This document shows, one piece after another, positions 54,651 through 63,568 of a stretch of 64,000 nt of DNA. The DNA comes from Corallococcus sp. EGB (GTDB lineage: Bacteria; Myxococcota; Myxococcia; Myxococcales; Myxococcaceae), in contig NZ_CP079946.1 in the NCBI RefSeq assembly GCF_019968905.1, positions 8,963,356 through 9,027,355 of the forward strand. Direction: 5' to 3'. Positions within the stretch are counted from its first letter, which is position 1, and the number at the start of each line of letters is the position of its first letter. Position numbers and translations under genes: made by a program. The notes below the pieces were generated by a model. That model saw only the letters and a program-made list of their open reading frames with translations, made no database searches and had not been told where the DNA came from.

Positions 54651-56447
54651 CTAGAAGCCGGGCGGGCGCTCGCCGGCGACGCCGGAGGCCCGTTCCAGCG
54701 CGATGCCCACGCGGCCCAGGGTGCCCTCGTCGAAGAGCTGGCCGATGAGCGTCACGCCGTGCGGGACGCGGCGCGGGGTGGCGAAGGTGGGCATGGGGCG
54801 CTTGGGGTCCGGGGCCCAGTCGCTGCGGGCCTGGGACACCTCCACGAAGCCGGTGCGCAGCGTGAGCGACGGGTGGCCCGTATGGTTGGTGATGGTGAGG
54901 GCCTCGTCGCGCAGCGAGGGCACGAGCAGCACGTCCACCTGCGACATGATGCGCGCCATCTCCTGGGCCACCTTGCGGCGCAGCCGGTCCGCCTGGACGA
55001 AGTCCACCGCGGAGAGGAAGCGGGACTGGCGGAAGAGGTTGGGCCACGCGTCCGGCGTCTGCATCTTCAGCGCGTCCACGCCGTGGCTGAGCGTGAGCTC
55101 CTCGAAGGCGGCGGCGGCCTCCGCGAAGAGGATGACGTTGAGGGCGGAGTACGGCCAGTCGGGGAACTTCACCTCCACCGGCGTCAGGCCCAGCCCCTTG
55201 AGCGTCTCCAGCGCCTGGCGGTCCACGTCCGTGGCGGGGTTCTCCTTCATCCACGCGGGCACGTAGCCCACGCGCAGCCCCTTCACGGGCGCGTTCGCGT
55301 CGAAGTCCAGCTTCGCGGGCACGCTCGCCACGTCGCCCGCGTCCGGTCCGTTGAGCGCCGCGAGCACCAGCAGCGTGTCCTCCACCCCGCGCGTCATGGG
55401 CCCCAGCTTGTCCAGCGACCAGCACAGCGTCATCGCGCCCGTGCGCGGCACGCGGCCGTAGGTGGGGCGCAGGCCGGTGATGCCGCAGCGCATGGACGGC
55501 GACACGATGCTGCCGCCCGTCTCGCTGCCCAGGGAGAAGCCCACGAGCCCCGCCGCCGTCGCCGCGCCCGGCCCCGCGCTGCTGCCAGAGGAGCCCTCCT
55601 CCAACAGCCACGGGTTCTTCGTCTCACCGCCGAACCAGATGTCGTTGAGCGCGAGCGCCCCCAGGCTGAGCTTCGCCACCAGCACGGCGCCCGCCTGGTG
55701 CAGCCGGGCCACGGTGGTGGCGTCCGTGGTGGGGACGCGGTCGCGGAACGGCTCCGCGCCGTAGGTGGTGCGGATGCCCGCGGTGTCCACCAGGTCCTTC
55801 GCTCCCCAGGGGATGCCGTGCAGCGGGCCCTTGTAGCGGCCCGCCGCGATGTCGCGGTCCGCCTGCCGCGCCTGCTGGAGCGCCAGCTCCTCCGTCAGCG
55901 TGATGACGCACTGGAGCTTCGGGTCGTGGCGCTTCAGCCGTGCAAGGTAGAGCTGCGTGAGCTGCTCGGACGTGATGGCGCGCGACTCCACCCAGCGCGA
56001 CAGCTGCGTGAGCGGCGCGAAGGCGATGTCCTCCTCCTTCGCGGGCAGCGGCACCTTCGTGGCGCGGCTGCGCACGAAGCGGTCCTTGGGAGGCGCGGTG
56101 GGCTTGAGCCCCGGCAGCGAGGGGTTCCACTGCGACGCGGGCGACAGCGTGGGCTCCAGCGCGAGCTTGCGAGGGCCGGCGCGGCGCTCGTGCAGCGGGG
56201 CCAGGGACACGCGCCAGTTGCTGGCGGCCTGGGCGCGCTCGGCGGGCGTGAGATGCACCTGCATCAGCTTTTCCGCCTCCGCGAAGGTGGTGGGGGTGAC
56301 CTCCGGCCCCACCGTGGGGCCCGCGCCGAAGGTGGGCGGCGCACCGGCCGGCGGCGTGGACGTGCCCGCGTCCGGCGCCGCGGAGACAGCGGTGCTCGCG
56401 AGTCCAATCACGGTGTGGGTCAGGAACTGCCGACGCGAGCTGGCCAT
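54651..56447 (-). CDS. Tat-exported amidase-signature family hydrolase
   Basis: 598 residues. The N-terminus SRRQFL within a short signal (about 4-22) is a twin-arginine export motif. The amidase signature contains the catalytic Lys 217 (WGAKDL), Ser 290 in GSSGSSAGPG and nucleophile Ser 313 in GSETGGSI, so the Ser-Ser-Lys triad is complete. The region of about residues 25-140 is Pro-rich and family-specific. It would hydrolyse amides or act on peptides or secondary metabolites in the periplasm. Same strand as tetR, 62 bp upstream of it. Confidence 0.87.
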   Translation of the reverse strand: MASSRRQFLTHTVIGLASTAVSAAPDAGTSTPPAGAPPTFGAGPTVGPEVTPTTFAEAEKLMQVHLTPAERAQAASNWRVSLAPLHERRAGPRKLALEPTLSPASQWNPSLPGLKPTAPPKDRFVRSRATKVPLPAKEEDIAFAPLTQLSRWVESRAITSEQLTQLYLARLKRHDPKLQCVITLTEELALQQARQADRDIAAGRYKGPLHGIPWGAKDLVDTAGIRTTYGAEPFRDRVPTTDATTVARLHQAGAVLVAKLSLGALALNDIWFGGETKNPWLLEEGSSGSSAGPGAATAAGLVGFSLGSETGGSIVSPSMRCGITGLRPTYGRVPRTGAMTLCWSLDKLGPMTRGVEDTLLVLAALNGPDAGDVASVPAKLDFDANAPVKGLRVGYVPAWMKENPATDVDRQALETLKGLGLTPVEVKFPDWPYSALNVILFAEAAAAFEELTLSHGVDALKMQTPDAWPNLFRQSRFLSAVDFVQADRLRRKVAQEMARIMSQVDVLLVPSLRDEALTITNHTGHPSLTLRTGFVEVSQARSDWAPDPKRPMPTFATPRRVPHGVTLIGQLFDEGTLGRVGIALERASGVAGERPPGF

Positions 56448-56494
56448 GGCGCAACCTCTCGGATGGAGCGAAGGGAGCGCCAGTGTGCCACCGC

Positions 56495-57214
56495 CTACGA
56501 GCGGTGCACGTCGCGGAAGGCGAGCATGTCCCCCAGCCGCTGCTCCTTCGCGTCATCGAAGCCGCACGTGGCGTCCCAGGTGGCGGGGTTCTCGTAGGTG
56601 CCGAACAACATGTCCCAGAGGGGGAGGTCGCCGTAGTTGTTCTTGTGCTTGCCGTACTCGTGGTGGATGCGGTGCATCTCCGGCCGCTGGAAGAACCAGC
56701 CCACCCAGCGCGGGGTGCGGATGTTCGTGTGATAGAAGTATTCGCCCAGCGCGCAGCAGGCCGTGTAGATGGCGCCCGCCGCCGGACTCAATCCCAGCAC
56801 CGTGTAGACGAGCAGCCCGCCAATGAGGCTGTTCGCCGTCATCTCCAGCGGGTGCTTGTAGAAGCTGGTGATGACCTCCAGCCGCTGCGGGCTGTGATGG
56901 ATTTGATGGAAGAACCGCCAGAGCACGTCGCTCTCGTGCCGGGCGCGGTGCCACCAGTAGAAGACGAACGTGGCGATGAGATAGGCCAGCACCCCGCCCA
57001 CCACCGGGTTCACGTGCTGGGACAGGTGGAAGAGCGAGGACGCGGAGAACCACCGGTCCCAGGTGAAGCCGCCCAGCACCACCACCCCCACCTGCGCCAG
57101 GTTGATGAGCACCACCCGCACGTGCCAGCCGCGCACATGGGGCAGCTTCCACCCCAGGGACAGCTGTTCAATGAGCAGACAGAAACCGGCGATGAGGATG
57201 AGCCAGGGCAGCAT
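56495..57214 (-). CDS. Fatty acid hydroxylase/sterol desaturase family protein
   Basis: 239 residues with four or five membrane segments. Di-iron histidine clusters are present: HRARH (about 88), HQIHHS (about 103) and HRIHHE (about 180). These enzymes hydroxylate or desaturate lipids using O2. Myxobacteria make sterols and unusual lipids, so either substrate class is possible. It is 47 bp from the amidase gene on the same strand and divergent from the winged-helix gene. Confidence 0.88.
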   Translation of the reverse strand: MLPWLILIAGFCLLIEQLSLGWKLPHVRGWHVRVVLINLAQVGVVVLGGFTWDRWFSASSLFHLSQHVNPVVGGVLAYLIATFVFYWWHRARHESDVLWRFFHQIHHSPQRLEVITSFYKHPLEMTANSLIGGLLVYTVLGLSPAAGAIYTACCALGEYFYHTNIRTPRWVGWFFQRPEMHRIHHEYGKHKNNYGDLPLWDMLFGTYENPATWDATCGFDDAKEQRLGDMLAFRDVHRS

Positions 57215-57343
57215 GGAAATCCCTCGGAGAAATCAGGCTGGCTCCTCATACGAATGACGCGCCCGGAGATGTCTAAATGCCTGACGGACACTGTCACCTG
57301 AGAGGCTTGGGACGGGAGGAATGGAGCTGGCATCCTGGCGGGC

Positions 57344-58195
57344 ATGGCTCGGAACAGCACCCTGACGGCGCGGTTGGGCTACATCGACACGCAGGCCACC
57401 TTCGTGCAGGCGGCGCTGCTCGCGGCGCATGGAGCGGGTGCGCGAGCGGGAGGCTTCCGCGTGTCGGACGTGCGCTTCTACTTCCTCTTGTTCACCAACT
57501 GGGTGGAGCACGACGTCACCCGGCCCTCGCAGGACATCGACCTGACGCAGGTGCGGCGGACGCTGGAGCGGCTGGTGCGCGCGGGCCACGCGGAGGCGAG
57601 CACCAGCGCGCCGGTGAAGGGAATGCCCCGGGGACGGCGGTACGTGCTCACCGGCGAGGGGCTGTGCGCGCTGTCGGAGGGGCTGGCCGCGCGGGAGCGG
57701 GCGCCGCTGGAGGAGGCGCTGTTCGTGGTCTGCTTCGCGGCGAGCTACCGGGACGCGGTGCTGTCGCGCGTGGAGGGACGGGCCCGGGCGCTGTCTCCGG
57801 CGGTGCGCAGGCGCGTGGAGCGGGCGTTGGATCCGCTGCGGCTGGTGAAGGAGGCGCAGCGCACGGCGGCGGCGGTGCTCGCGGACCTGGAGGAGCGCGT
57901 GGAGGCGGGCCTGCGATACGAGGAGCAGTCCCGCGAGGCCATGGCCCGCGCGGAGCCCGTGGCGGACGTGGTGCGCGCGCTGGAGGCAGCGGGTTCGTAC
58001 CAACTGCACCGGGTGCGGCCGCTGGGCGAGGTGCTGCTCGCGTTGCCGGAGGACCTGCGCCAGTTCGAATTGACGGAAGGCATGGGCCTGCGCTCGCGGC
58101 TGCTCTTCGCGCCCCTGGCGGAGCGGGCGCGGGCGGAGCACGCGGTGCTGACGCGGTTGGAGGCGCGGCTCACCGCCGGCAAGGCGCCAGGGTGA
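57344..58195 (+). CDS. Winged-helix regulator-like protein
   Basis: 283 residues, mostly helical. Residues about 40-110 fit a winged-helix module with the wing motif GMPRGRRYVLTGEG, similar to PadR/MarR-type domains. Residues about 120-260 are a helical effector-like domain with long Arg/Glu-rich helices. I do not recognise the exact family. ATG 57344 has a weak site. Divergent from the lipid hydroxylase with 129 bp between starts, so it could regulate it; convergent with the DUF4126 gene. Confidence 0.68.
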   Translation: MARNSTLTARLGYIDTQATFVQAALLAAHGAGARAGGFRVSDVRFYFLLFTNWVEHDVTRPSQDIDLTQVRRTLERLVRAGHAEASTSAPVKGMPRGRRYVLTGEGLCALSEGLAARERAPLEEALFVVCFAASYRDAVLSRVEGRARALSPAVRRRVERALDPLRLVKEAQRTAAAVLADLEERVEAGLRYEEQSREAMARAEPVADVVRALEAAGSYQLHRVRPLGEVLLALPEDLRQFELTEGMGLRSRLLFAPLAERARAEHAVLTRLEARLTAGKAPG

Positions 58196-58210
58196 GCCGC
58201 GAGGTGGTGC

Positions 58211-58690
58211 CTAACGCAGCGCCCGGGTGAGGCGCGCGCCCAGGGCCAGCGCGAGGCCGTCCTCGACCAGGCCCGCAGCCACGTTCGGCACCCGCAGCCG
58301 CTGCGTCAGGAGGTGGCGGAAGCCATAGAAGACGTAGCTGGAGGCGATGGCGGCGGCGGCGCCAATGAGGGCGAAGCCAAGCCTCGCGCCCTTGCGGTCG
58401 CGCGATGCCGCGGCGCCGGTGATGGCCCCCGAGAGGACGCGGCCCGTCAGGATGGGGAAGGCGGTGCGCGCCGGCGTCGCGGGAGACTTGTCACCCACCA
58501 GCTCGCCGAGCGCCAGGAGGCCCAGACGCCGCGCCGTCCGCTTCGAGGTGAGGCCCGGCAGGGCCCGCTTCAGTGCGCGCGTCGGCTTGCGCGACAGCTC
58601 CTGCGCGAGGAACGCGGGCGCCGTCAGGCTCCGCATCCCGGCCAGGACGCCGAAGCCCGCAGCCGTCCAGACATCGTTGTTCGTTCGCAT
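58211..58690 (-). CDS. DUF4126-like small membrane protein
   Basis: 159 residues with three or four short hydrophobic segments rich in Gly and Ala. The arrangement of AGMRSLTAPAF near the start, the ALGELVGDKSP motif and the GALTGAAA-like helix matches DUF4126. Function unknown. ATG 58690 is chosen over a TTG at 58699. It lies 15 bp from the convergent winged-helix gene and close to the next minus-strand membrane-protein gene. Confidence 0.7.
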   Translation of the reverse strand: MRTNNDVWTAAGFGVLAGMRSLTAPAFLAQELSRKPTRALKRALPGLTSKRTARRLGLLALGELVGDKSPATPARTAFPILTGRVLSGAITGAAASRDRKGARLGFALIGAAAAIASSYVFYGFRHLLTQRLRVPNVAAGLVEDGLALALGARLTRALR

Positions 58691-58772
58691 GGATTCCAAC
58701 CCCCAACTGGGTGGTGAAAACTGGAGGTTGGGGGCGCCGCGCCCGTGCGGCTACCACCGGGCGGGCAGGCGC

Positions 58773-59582
58773 TCAGGCGGCCGGGGGGACGTCCGATCCG
58801 GAGGGCTTCGGCGTGCGGAGCAGCCAGCCCGCGAGCAGCGAGCCCAGCGCGGACACCAGCGTTCCGCAGTTCTCATACACATGCATGGGGAGCACGCCCC
58901 ATACGAGTCCCAGGACGCCCAGGCCCAGGAAGGCGCGCCGCACCAGGGTTCGGTCCCACACCGTCGTCGCGACGGTCGTGGCGAAGTAATAGAGGGCCGC
59001 CGCTCCGAAGACCTGGACCCAGGGCACCAGGGGCCGCACGGGCCACCACGCCACCATCTCCAACCTGTCGAGGAAGCCATCCACCGGTGGGGGGTGCAGG
59101 CCGGCTCCTCCCGCCAGTTGATCAGCGGTGAGCCCGTGGAGCATGAGCCGCGTGTCATCCGCCAGGACGAAGGAGACGGCTTGAAGCAGGGTCGCCAGGG
59201 CCAGCACCGTGAACATCCGCCCCTTGGGCGCGGGAGGGGCGACGGACGCGCGCTGCAGGCGCAAGGCCTCCAGGTGCTCCGGAGCGACCTCCAGCGGGTG
59301 CGGATAGGACAGGCTCAGCATGGCCTGGGTCGCGGCGATCCTGACGGACGTGCCCTGCCCGTCCAGCAGCCGCTTCGCGTCCTCCCTCGACAGCAATGAC
59401 TGCAACGCGGGCGCGAGCGCCGCCGGATCCGCGGACTGCGAGAGCTGACCGATGATGGCATTGAGGTGGCCCGCCTTCAGCGCGCGCTCGGAGTCGTCGG
59501 GGTCACGCAAGGCCTCCTCGAACAGCGGCACGAGCTCATCGACAGAAGGCGCGACGGGGGACGGCTGTAATCGCGTGCTCAT
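58773..59582 (-). CDS. Hypothetical membrane protein
   Basis: 269 residues. A helical, soluble N-terminal half (about 1-120, HEAT-like) is followed by four hydrophobic segments (about 125-255). No family recognised. The ATG at 59582 is the first Met after the divergent context and no better start was seen. It sits on the minus strand between the DUF4126 gene and the truncated haemoglobin gene. Nothing around it gives a role. Confidence 0.6.
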   Translation of the reverse strand: MSTRLQPSPVAPSVDELVPLFEEALRDPDDSERALKAGHLNAIIGQLSQSADPAALAPALQSLLSREDAKRLLDGQGTSVRIAATQAMLSLSYPHPLEVAPEHLEALRLQRASVAPPAPKGRMFTVLALATLLQAVSFVLADDTRLMLHGLTADQLAGGAGLHPPPVDGFLDRLEMVAWWPVRPLVPWVQVFGAAALYYFATTVATTVWDRTLVRRAFLGLGVLGLVWGVLPMHVYENCGTLVSALGSLLAGWLLRTPKPSGSDVPPAA

Positions 59583-59637
59583 GGCGTGAGTCTACGCCGG
59601 GCCGGCGCCATTCGTATCCAGTTGGACTCCGAGGACC

Positions 59638-60078
59638 TCACCCTTCCGTGTTGCGAAGGAAGTCCGCCACCTGCGCGAAGCGGTCATCCAGGAAGCCTCG
59701 CAGGCCGCCGGTGACGCCGCGCTTGTCCATGGCCTTCTGCATGCATCGCAGCCACGCGTCCCGCATGGCCGTGTCCACCGGCAGGTGGCCGTGGCGCATG
59801 CGCAGCCGGGGGTGGCCGTGCGTCGCGCTGTAGTGCTGTGGCCCACCCAGCCAGCCCACCAGGAACATGCCGAAGCGCTGGCGCGTGCCGCGGTTCACCT
59901 TGCCCTGCGCGTCCAGCTCGTGAATCGACGCGAGCGCGGGCTCCTCCGCGTCCATCACGTCGTAGAAGGTCTCCGCCAGCGCGTGGACGGCCTCCTCGCC
60001 GCCCATGCGGGTGAAGGGGGTGTCGTCCAGCGTGGGGACCCAGCCGTCCGCCGGCGGGGGCTTCAATTCCATGCTCAT
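59638..60078 (-). CDS. Truncated haemoglobin, group II
   Basis: 146 residues. The globin core has the group II truncated haemoglobin pattern: FGMFLVGWLGG, then the conserved proximal-His segment (RMRHGHLPVD) and a C-terminal Trp/His-rich helix. Proposed roles are oxygen or peroxide sensing, NO detoxification or electron transfer. The start ATG 60078 has AGGAAG nine bases upstream; 60072 is an alternative. It lies 7 nt from the 5'-3' exonuclease stop codon, so the two are co-transcribed, though no functional link is apparent. Confidence 0.85.
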   Translation of the reverse strand: MSMELKPPPADGWVPTLDDTPFTRMGGEEAVHALAETFYDVMDAEEPALASIHELDAQGKVNRGTRQRFGMFLVGWLGGPQHYSATHGHPRLRMRHGHLPVDTAMRDAWLRCMQKAMDKRGVTGGLRGFLDDRFAQVADFLRNTEG

Positions 60079-60085
60079 GTCTTCC

Positions 60086-60970
60086 TCATGCCGCCCAGCG
60101 CCTTGGCCGGCGCTGGAGGCTCTTCAATCCCAATCCTTCACAGAACGCCTTGAAGCGCGCTTCCGGCACGCCCTTCCACTCCAGGTCCGCGAGCGACGCC
60201 GTGCCCGGCAGCGGCGCGTCCTCCACCAGGGTGGCCAGCGTGCGGTACAGCCGCGCGTCCTCGCGGTGCGCCTTCAGCGTCGCCGCCAGCTTGTCCGCGC
60301 CCCGCACCTTCACCGTCCACTCCTCGGCGGAGTCCGGGATGGCTTCCAGCTTCCCATACGCCTGGAGCACCGCCGCCGCGCCCTTCGCCCCGAAGCCGGG
60401 CAGCCCCGGGATGCCATCCGCGTCATCGCCCATCAGCGCCAGCAGGTCCGGCACGCTCTCCGGCGCCACGCCCAGCTTCGCCTTCACGCCCTCCGCGTCC
60501 ATCACCTTCTGCTGCCGCCGGTCCACCTGCACCACGCGCTGGCCGCGCACGCACTGGCCCAGGTCCTTGTCCGGCGTGAGCAGGCGCACCTGCTCCACCT
60601 CGCCCGCCCAGCGCGCCGCCGCGGTGGCCAGCGCGTCATCCGCCTCCTGGTCCTTCATGGACCAGACGCGCACACCCAGCGCCGCCACGGCCTCCTCCAC
60701 CAGGTCGAACTGCGCGTGCAGCTCCGGAGGCACGCCCTCGTCACTCTTGTAACCGGCGAACAGCGCGTTGCGGAACGAGCGGATGGGGTTGTCGAACGCC
60801 ACCGCCACATGCGTCACGGCCTCCTCTTCGTCGTGCAGGAGGGCGAGCAGGGAGTCCATCACGCCGGCCGTGGCCTTCACGTCGCGCCCATCCGGCGCGG
60901 TGGTGCCCGGCCGGGGCGAGTAGTGGGCCCTGTACAACTCATACGTGCCGTCCACGAGGTGCAGGCGCAT
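60086..60970 (-). CDS. 5'-3' exonuclease (PIN/FEN-like, Pol I N-terminal domain type)
   Basis: 294 residues, a stand-alone version of the 5'-nuclease domain of DNA polymerase I. Conserved acidic metal ligands are visible in DGTYELY, LLTPDKDLGQ and the MGDDADGIPG region; the helix-hairpin-helix GFGAKGAA follows. It would trim flap structures or RNA primers. No polymerase domain is attached. The GTG-free start ATG at 60970 is consistent with the divergent region. Transcribed ahead of the truncated haemoglobin. Confidence 0.88.
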   Translation of the reverse strand: MRLHLVDGTYELYRAHYSPRPGTTAPDGRDVKATAGVMDSLLALLHDEEEAVTHVAVAFDNPIRSFRNALFAGYKSDEGVPPELHAQFDLVEEAVAALGVRVWSMKDQEADDALATAAARWAGEVEQVRLLTPDKDLGQCVRGQRVVQVDRRQQKVMDAEGVKAKLGVAPESVPDLLALMGDDADGIPGLPGFGAKGAAAVLQAYGKLEAIPDSAEEWTVKVRGADKLAATLKAHREDARLYRTLATLVEDAPLPGTASLADLEWKGVPEARFKAFCEGLGLKSLQRRPRRWAA

Positions 60971-61221
60971 GTCCCCCCTCTAGCGTCCCTGCCGCCGCAC
61001 GGCCAGCAGCCCGTGCTCGGGCGCTCCAGGGAGTGGCCCTGCGCGGCGTCTCCCGCCTGTGCGCCTCGTTCCCTACACGACGCCTGTCAACCCCCTTGGC
61101 CAGCGTGCCTTGTGGGGACGGGTCGCCGATGCCGACGGGGGGCACACCGCCCATCTTCTGAGCCGACTCCCTCTGGGCCGCGCCGGAGCGTCCCAGCGTT
61201 TCCACCGGCATGAGGTGATCC

Positions 61222-61587
61222 ATGCGCCCGAAGCTGTTCGCCGCCACCCTGCTCTCCGTCGCGGCCCTTGGCTGTGCAGGAGGCAGGCAGGTGATTGCTA
61301 CGTCCACCCATCAGCAGCGCGTCCAGGCGGAGGCGGCGCTCCGCTCGGCGGAGAACTCGCAGGCGCCGAAGGTGCCCGAGGCCGCCCGGCATCTGGAGTA
61401 CGCGCGCCAGCAGATCGCCGATGGCGAGCGGCTGATGCGGGACGGTGAGCAGGAGGCCGCGGAGCTGCGGTTCCGCCAGGCGGCCGCGGACGCGGACCTC
61501 GCGGCGGCGCTGGCCCGCGCGGTGCCCATGAAGGACGAGGCGCGGCGGGCCTCCGAGCAGGCCGAGTCCCTGCGCCGCGGTCAGTGA
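61222..61587 (+). CDS. DUF4398-like lipoprotein
   Basis: 121 residues. The signal peptide ends in a lipobox (AALGC). The mature part is a single helical DUF4398 domain (about 25-115), a helix-rich protein common in the Myxococcales. It is the first gene of an operon with the OmpA-like protein (33 bp apart) and probably forms part of an envelope complex. Confidence 0.82.
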   Translation: MRPKLFAATLLSVAALGCAGGRQVIATSTHQQRVQAEAALRSAENSQAPKVPEAARHLEYARQQIADGERLMRDGEQEAAELRFRQAAADADLAAALARAVPMKDEARRASEQAESLRRGQ

Positions 61588-61620
61588 GTCCCCCACCTCT
61601 AGCCTTGTGAGGAGTGAGTC

Positions 61621-62850
61621 ATGCAGCGTTGGAAACTTGGATGGTTGGCGGTCGCGGGAGTCACCTCGCTCTCCGTGGGGTGTGCCCATGGTCCGCCGCC
61701 GAGCGAGCTGACCGCGGCGCGCCAAGCCTACCACGAGGTGGCCAGGAGCCCCGAGGGACGCGAGCGCCCCGCGGACGTGGCGGCGGCCCGGGCGGCCCTG
61801 CAGGAGGCGGAGAACGAGTACGCGGAGAGCAAGGGTTCGGTGAAGACGCGCTCGCTGGCGTACGTGGCCTTGCGCAAGGCGGAGATCGCCCAGGCGCGCG
61901 GCGAGGCGGACCTGGCCGCGCAGCAGCGGGCCCAGGCCGAGGCGCTCCTGCGTCAGGAGCAGGAGTCGCGCGCGCAGCTGCTGGCGCGTCAGCAGGAGGA
62001 GGAGCGCGCGAGGTACGAGCAGCAGCGCCAGCAGTATGAGCAGCAGCGTCAGCAGTACGAGGCGCAGCGCCAGCAGTACGACGCCCAGCGCCAGCAGGAG
62101 GCGGAGCGCCTGCGCACGGCGGACGCGCAGCAGCGTCAGCAGTTGGAAGCGGAGATGCAGCGGCGCACGGAGCAGCAGCAGGCCGAGGCGCAGCGGCTGG
62201 CGGAGCTCAACCAGCAGCTCCAGCAGCGCACGCAGGAGCTGGAGCAGGAGCGACAGGCGCGGCTTCAGGCGGAGCAGCGCGCGTCGCAGGCGCTGACGCG
62301 GCTTCAGGACCAGAACCTGAAGGTGCGCGAGGAGGCGCGCGGCACGGTGGTGACGTTGTCGGGCAGCGTGCTGTTCGCGACGAACGCGACGGAGCTGTTG
62401 CCCGCGGCGCGCGACCGGCTGTCGGACGTGGCGACGGCGCTGAAGCAGTCGAACAGCCCGTTGCTCATCGAGGGTCACACGGACGCGCGAGGGTCGGCGG
62501 AGTACAACGACCAACTGTCGGAGCGCCGCGCGGAGAGCGTGAAGAACTTCCTGGTGAACCAGGGCGTCCCGGCGGACCGCATCGAGATCCGGGGCATGGG
62601 GAAGAGCCGCCCGGTGGCCTCGAACAGCACGGCGGAAGGCCGCGCGAACAACCGCCGCGTGGAGATCGTCGTGGAGCGCAACGTGGCGGGAGCGCAGCCG
62701 TCGCGCACGGGAGGCGTGGGCGGCAGCGGCACGGAGGCGAAGCCGCACGGAGCGGGCATCGACCACCAGAGCCCCCAGCCCGAGCAGGGCACGGGCGACG
62801 GTTCCGCGCAGCAGCAGGTGCCCCAGCAGCCCATGGACCACGGGCAGTAG
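61621..62850 (+). CDS. DUF4398-OmpA lipoprotein with coiled coil
   Basis: 409 residues. The lipobox ends in VGC. A DUF4398 domain (about 25-110) is followed by a long Gln/Arg-rich coiled coil (about 115-235) with a clear heptad repeat (YEQQRQQ type, four copies at 62014-62097), an OmpA_C peptidoglycan-binding domain (about 240-345; IEGHTDARGSAEYN and NRRVEIVVE) and a Pro/Gln-rich tail. It would anchor the outer membrane to peptidoglycan, with the coiled coil as spacer. It ends in a good Rho-independent terminator. Confidence 0.9.
   Translation: MQRWKLGWLAVAGVTSLSVGCAHGPPPSELTAARQAYHEVARSPEGRERPADVAAARAALQEAENEYAESKGSVKTRSLAYVALRKAEIAQARGEADLAAQQRAQAEALLRQEQESRAQLLARQQEEERARYEQQRQQYEQQRQQYEAQRQQYDAQRQQEAERLRTADAQQRQQLEAEMQRRTEQQQAEAQRLAELNQQLQQRTQELEQERQARLQAEQRASQALTRLQDQNLKVREEARGTVVTLSGSVLFATNATELLPAARDRLSDVATALKQSNSPLLIEGHTDARGSAEYNDQLSERRAESVKNFLVNQGVPADRIEIRGMGKSRPVASNSTAEGRANNRRVEIVVERNVAGAQPSRTGGVGGSGTEAKPHGAGIDHQSPQPEQGTGDGSAQQQVPQQPMDHGQ
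62014..62097 (+). repeat. Four tandem 21-bp coding repeats (heptad coiled coil)
   Basis: Four 7-residue units starting with Tyr (Y-E/D-x-Q-R-Q-Q) in the coiled-coil region of the DUF4398-OmpA lipoprotein. Copy number could vary between strains by slippage. Confidence 0.7.
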
Positions 62851-62877
62851 CGCACGCTCGCGCGCCTTGCGCACGAG

Positions 62878-62909
62878 GGTCTCCATCCCGCTTGGATGGA
62901 GACCTTTTT
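62878..62909 (+). terminator. Rho-independent terminator
   Basis: A perfect 11-bp stem (GGTCTCCATCC/GGATGGAGACC, 5-nt loop) is followed directly by five T, 27 nt after the OmpA-like gene's stop. A classical intrinsic terminator. Confidence 0.92.
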
Positions 62910-62974
62910 CTTTCCGTGCTTCAGGCACGCATGTCCTAAAGGGGGGCGCGTAACCCCTGAAGCCCGGCTCCGCC

Positions 62975-63568
62975 ATGACCGACAAGTCGCCCGTCCTGCT
63001 CACCACCGAGCGCCTGCACCTGATGCTGCTGCCGCCTGACGCGGCGGAGCGGGTGCTCGCGTACCACGTGGCCAACAAGGACCACCTGGGCCCGGTGTCT
63101 CCGGCCCGCCCGGCGACCTTCTTCTCCACCGCCTACTGGCGCACGCGCCTGGCCCAGGACCGCGAAGACTTCCGCCATGACGTGTCCCTGCGCGTCTTCC
63201 TCCTCCCCAGAGGCCAGCCTCTCGCGCTCTCTCCCGTCATCGGCAACGCCACGCTCGCCCACATCCGCCGGGGGCCGCTCCAGGCCGCGGACCTGGGCTA
63301 CGGCCTGGATCACCGCCACGAGGGCAAGGGCCTCATGACCGAAGCCCTCCGCGCCTTCTGCGACTTCGCCTTCAGCGCCATGGGCCTGCACCGGCTCCAG
63401 GCCAACCACCTGCCGGAGAACCTGCGCAGCGCCGCCGTCCTCCGCCGCCTCGGCTTCATCCCCGAGGGCTACGCCCGCGACTTCCTCCTCATCAACGGAC
63501 AGTGGCGCGACCACGTGCTCAATTCGCTCGTGGCCCCCGGCGAGCCCGGCCTCCGCGGCGGCCCCTGA
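62975..63568 (+). CDS. GNAT-family acetyltransferase (RimJ-like)
   Basis: 197 residues, a complete GNAT fold. Motif A is at about 105-130 (LGYGLDHRHEGKGLMTEALR with the Gln/Gly-x-Gly/Ala-like acetyl-CoA loop). The C-terminal region (ENLRSAAVLRRLGFIPEG) matches RimJ/RimI-type N-acetyltransferases of ribosomal or other proteins. The substrate is unknown. The stop codon abuts that of the convergent peptidase gene. Confidence 0.88.
   Translation: MTDKSPVLLTTERLHLMLLPPDAAERVLAYHVANKDHLGPVSPARPATFFSTAYWRTRLAQDREDFRHDVSLRVFLLPRGQPLALSPVIGNATLAHIRRGPLQAADLGYGLDHRHEGKGLMTEALRAFCDFAFSAMGLHRLQANHLPENLRSAAVLRRLGFIPEGYARDFLLINGQWRDHVLNSLVAPGEPGLRGGP

Noticed and set aside
62014-62097. Tandem repeats as a possible CRISPR or satellite
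   Set aside because: Each 21-bp unit is in frame and encodes a coiled-coil heptad; there are no spacers.
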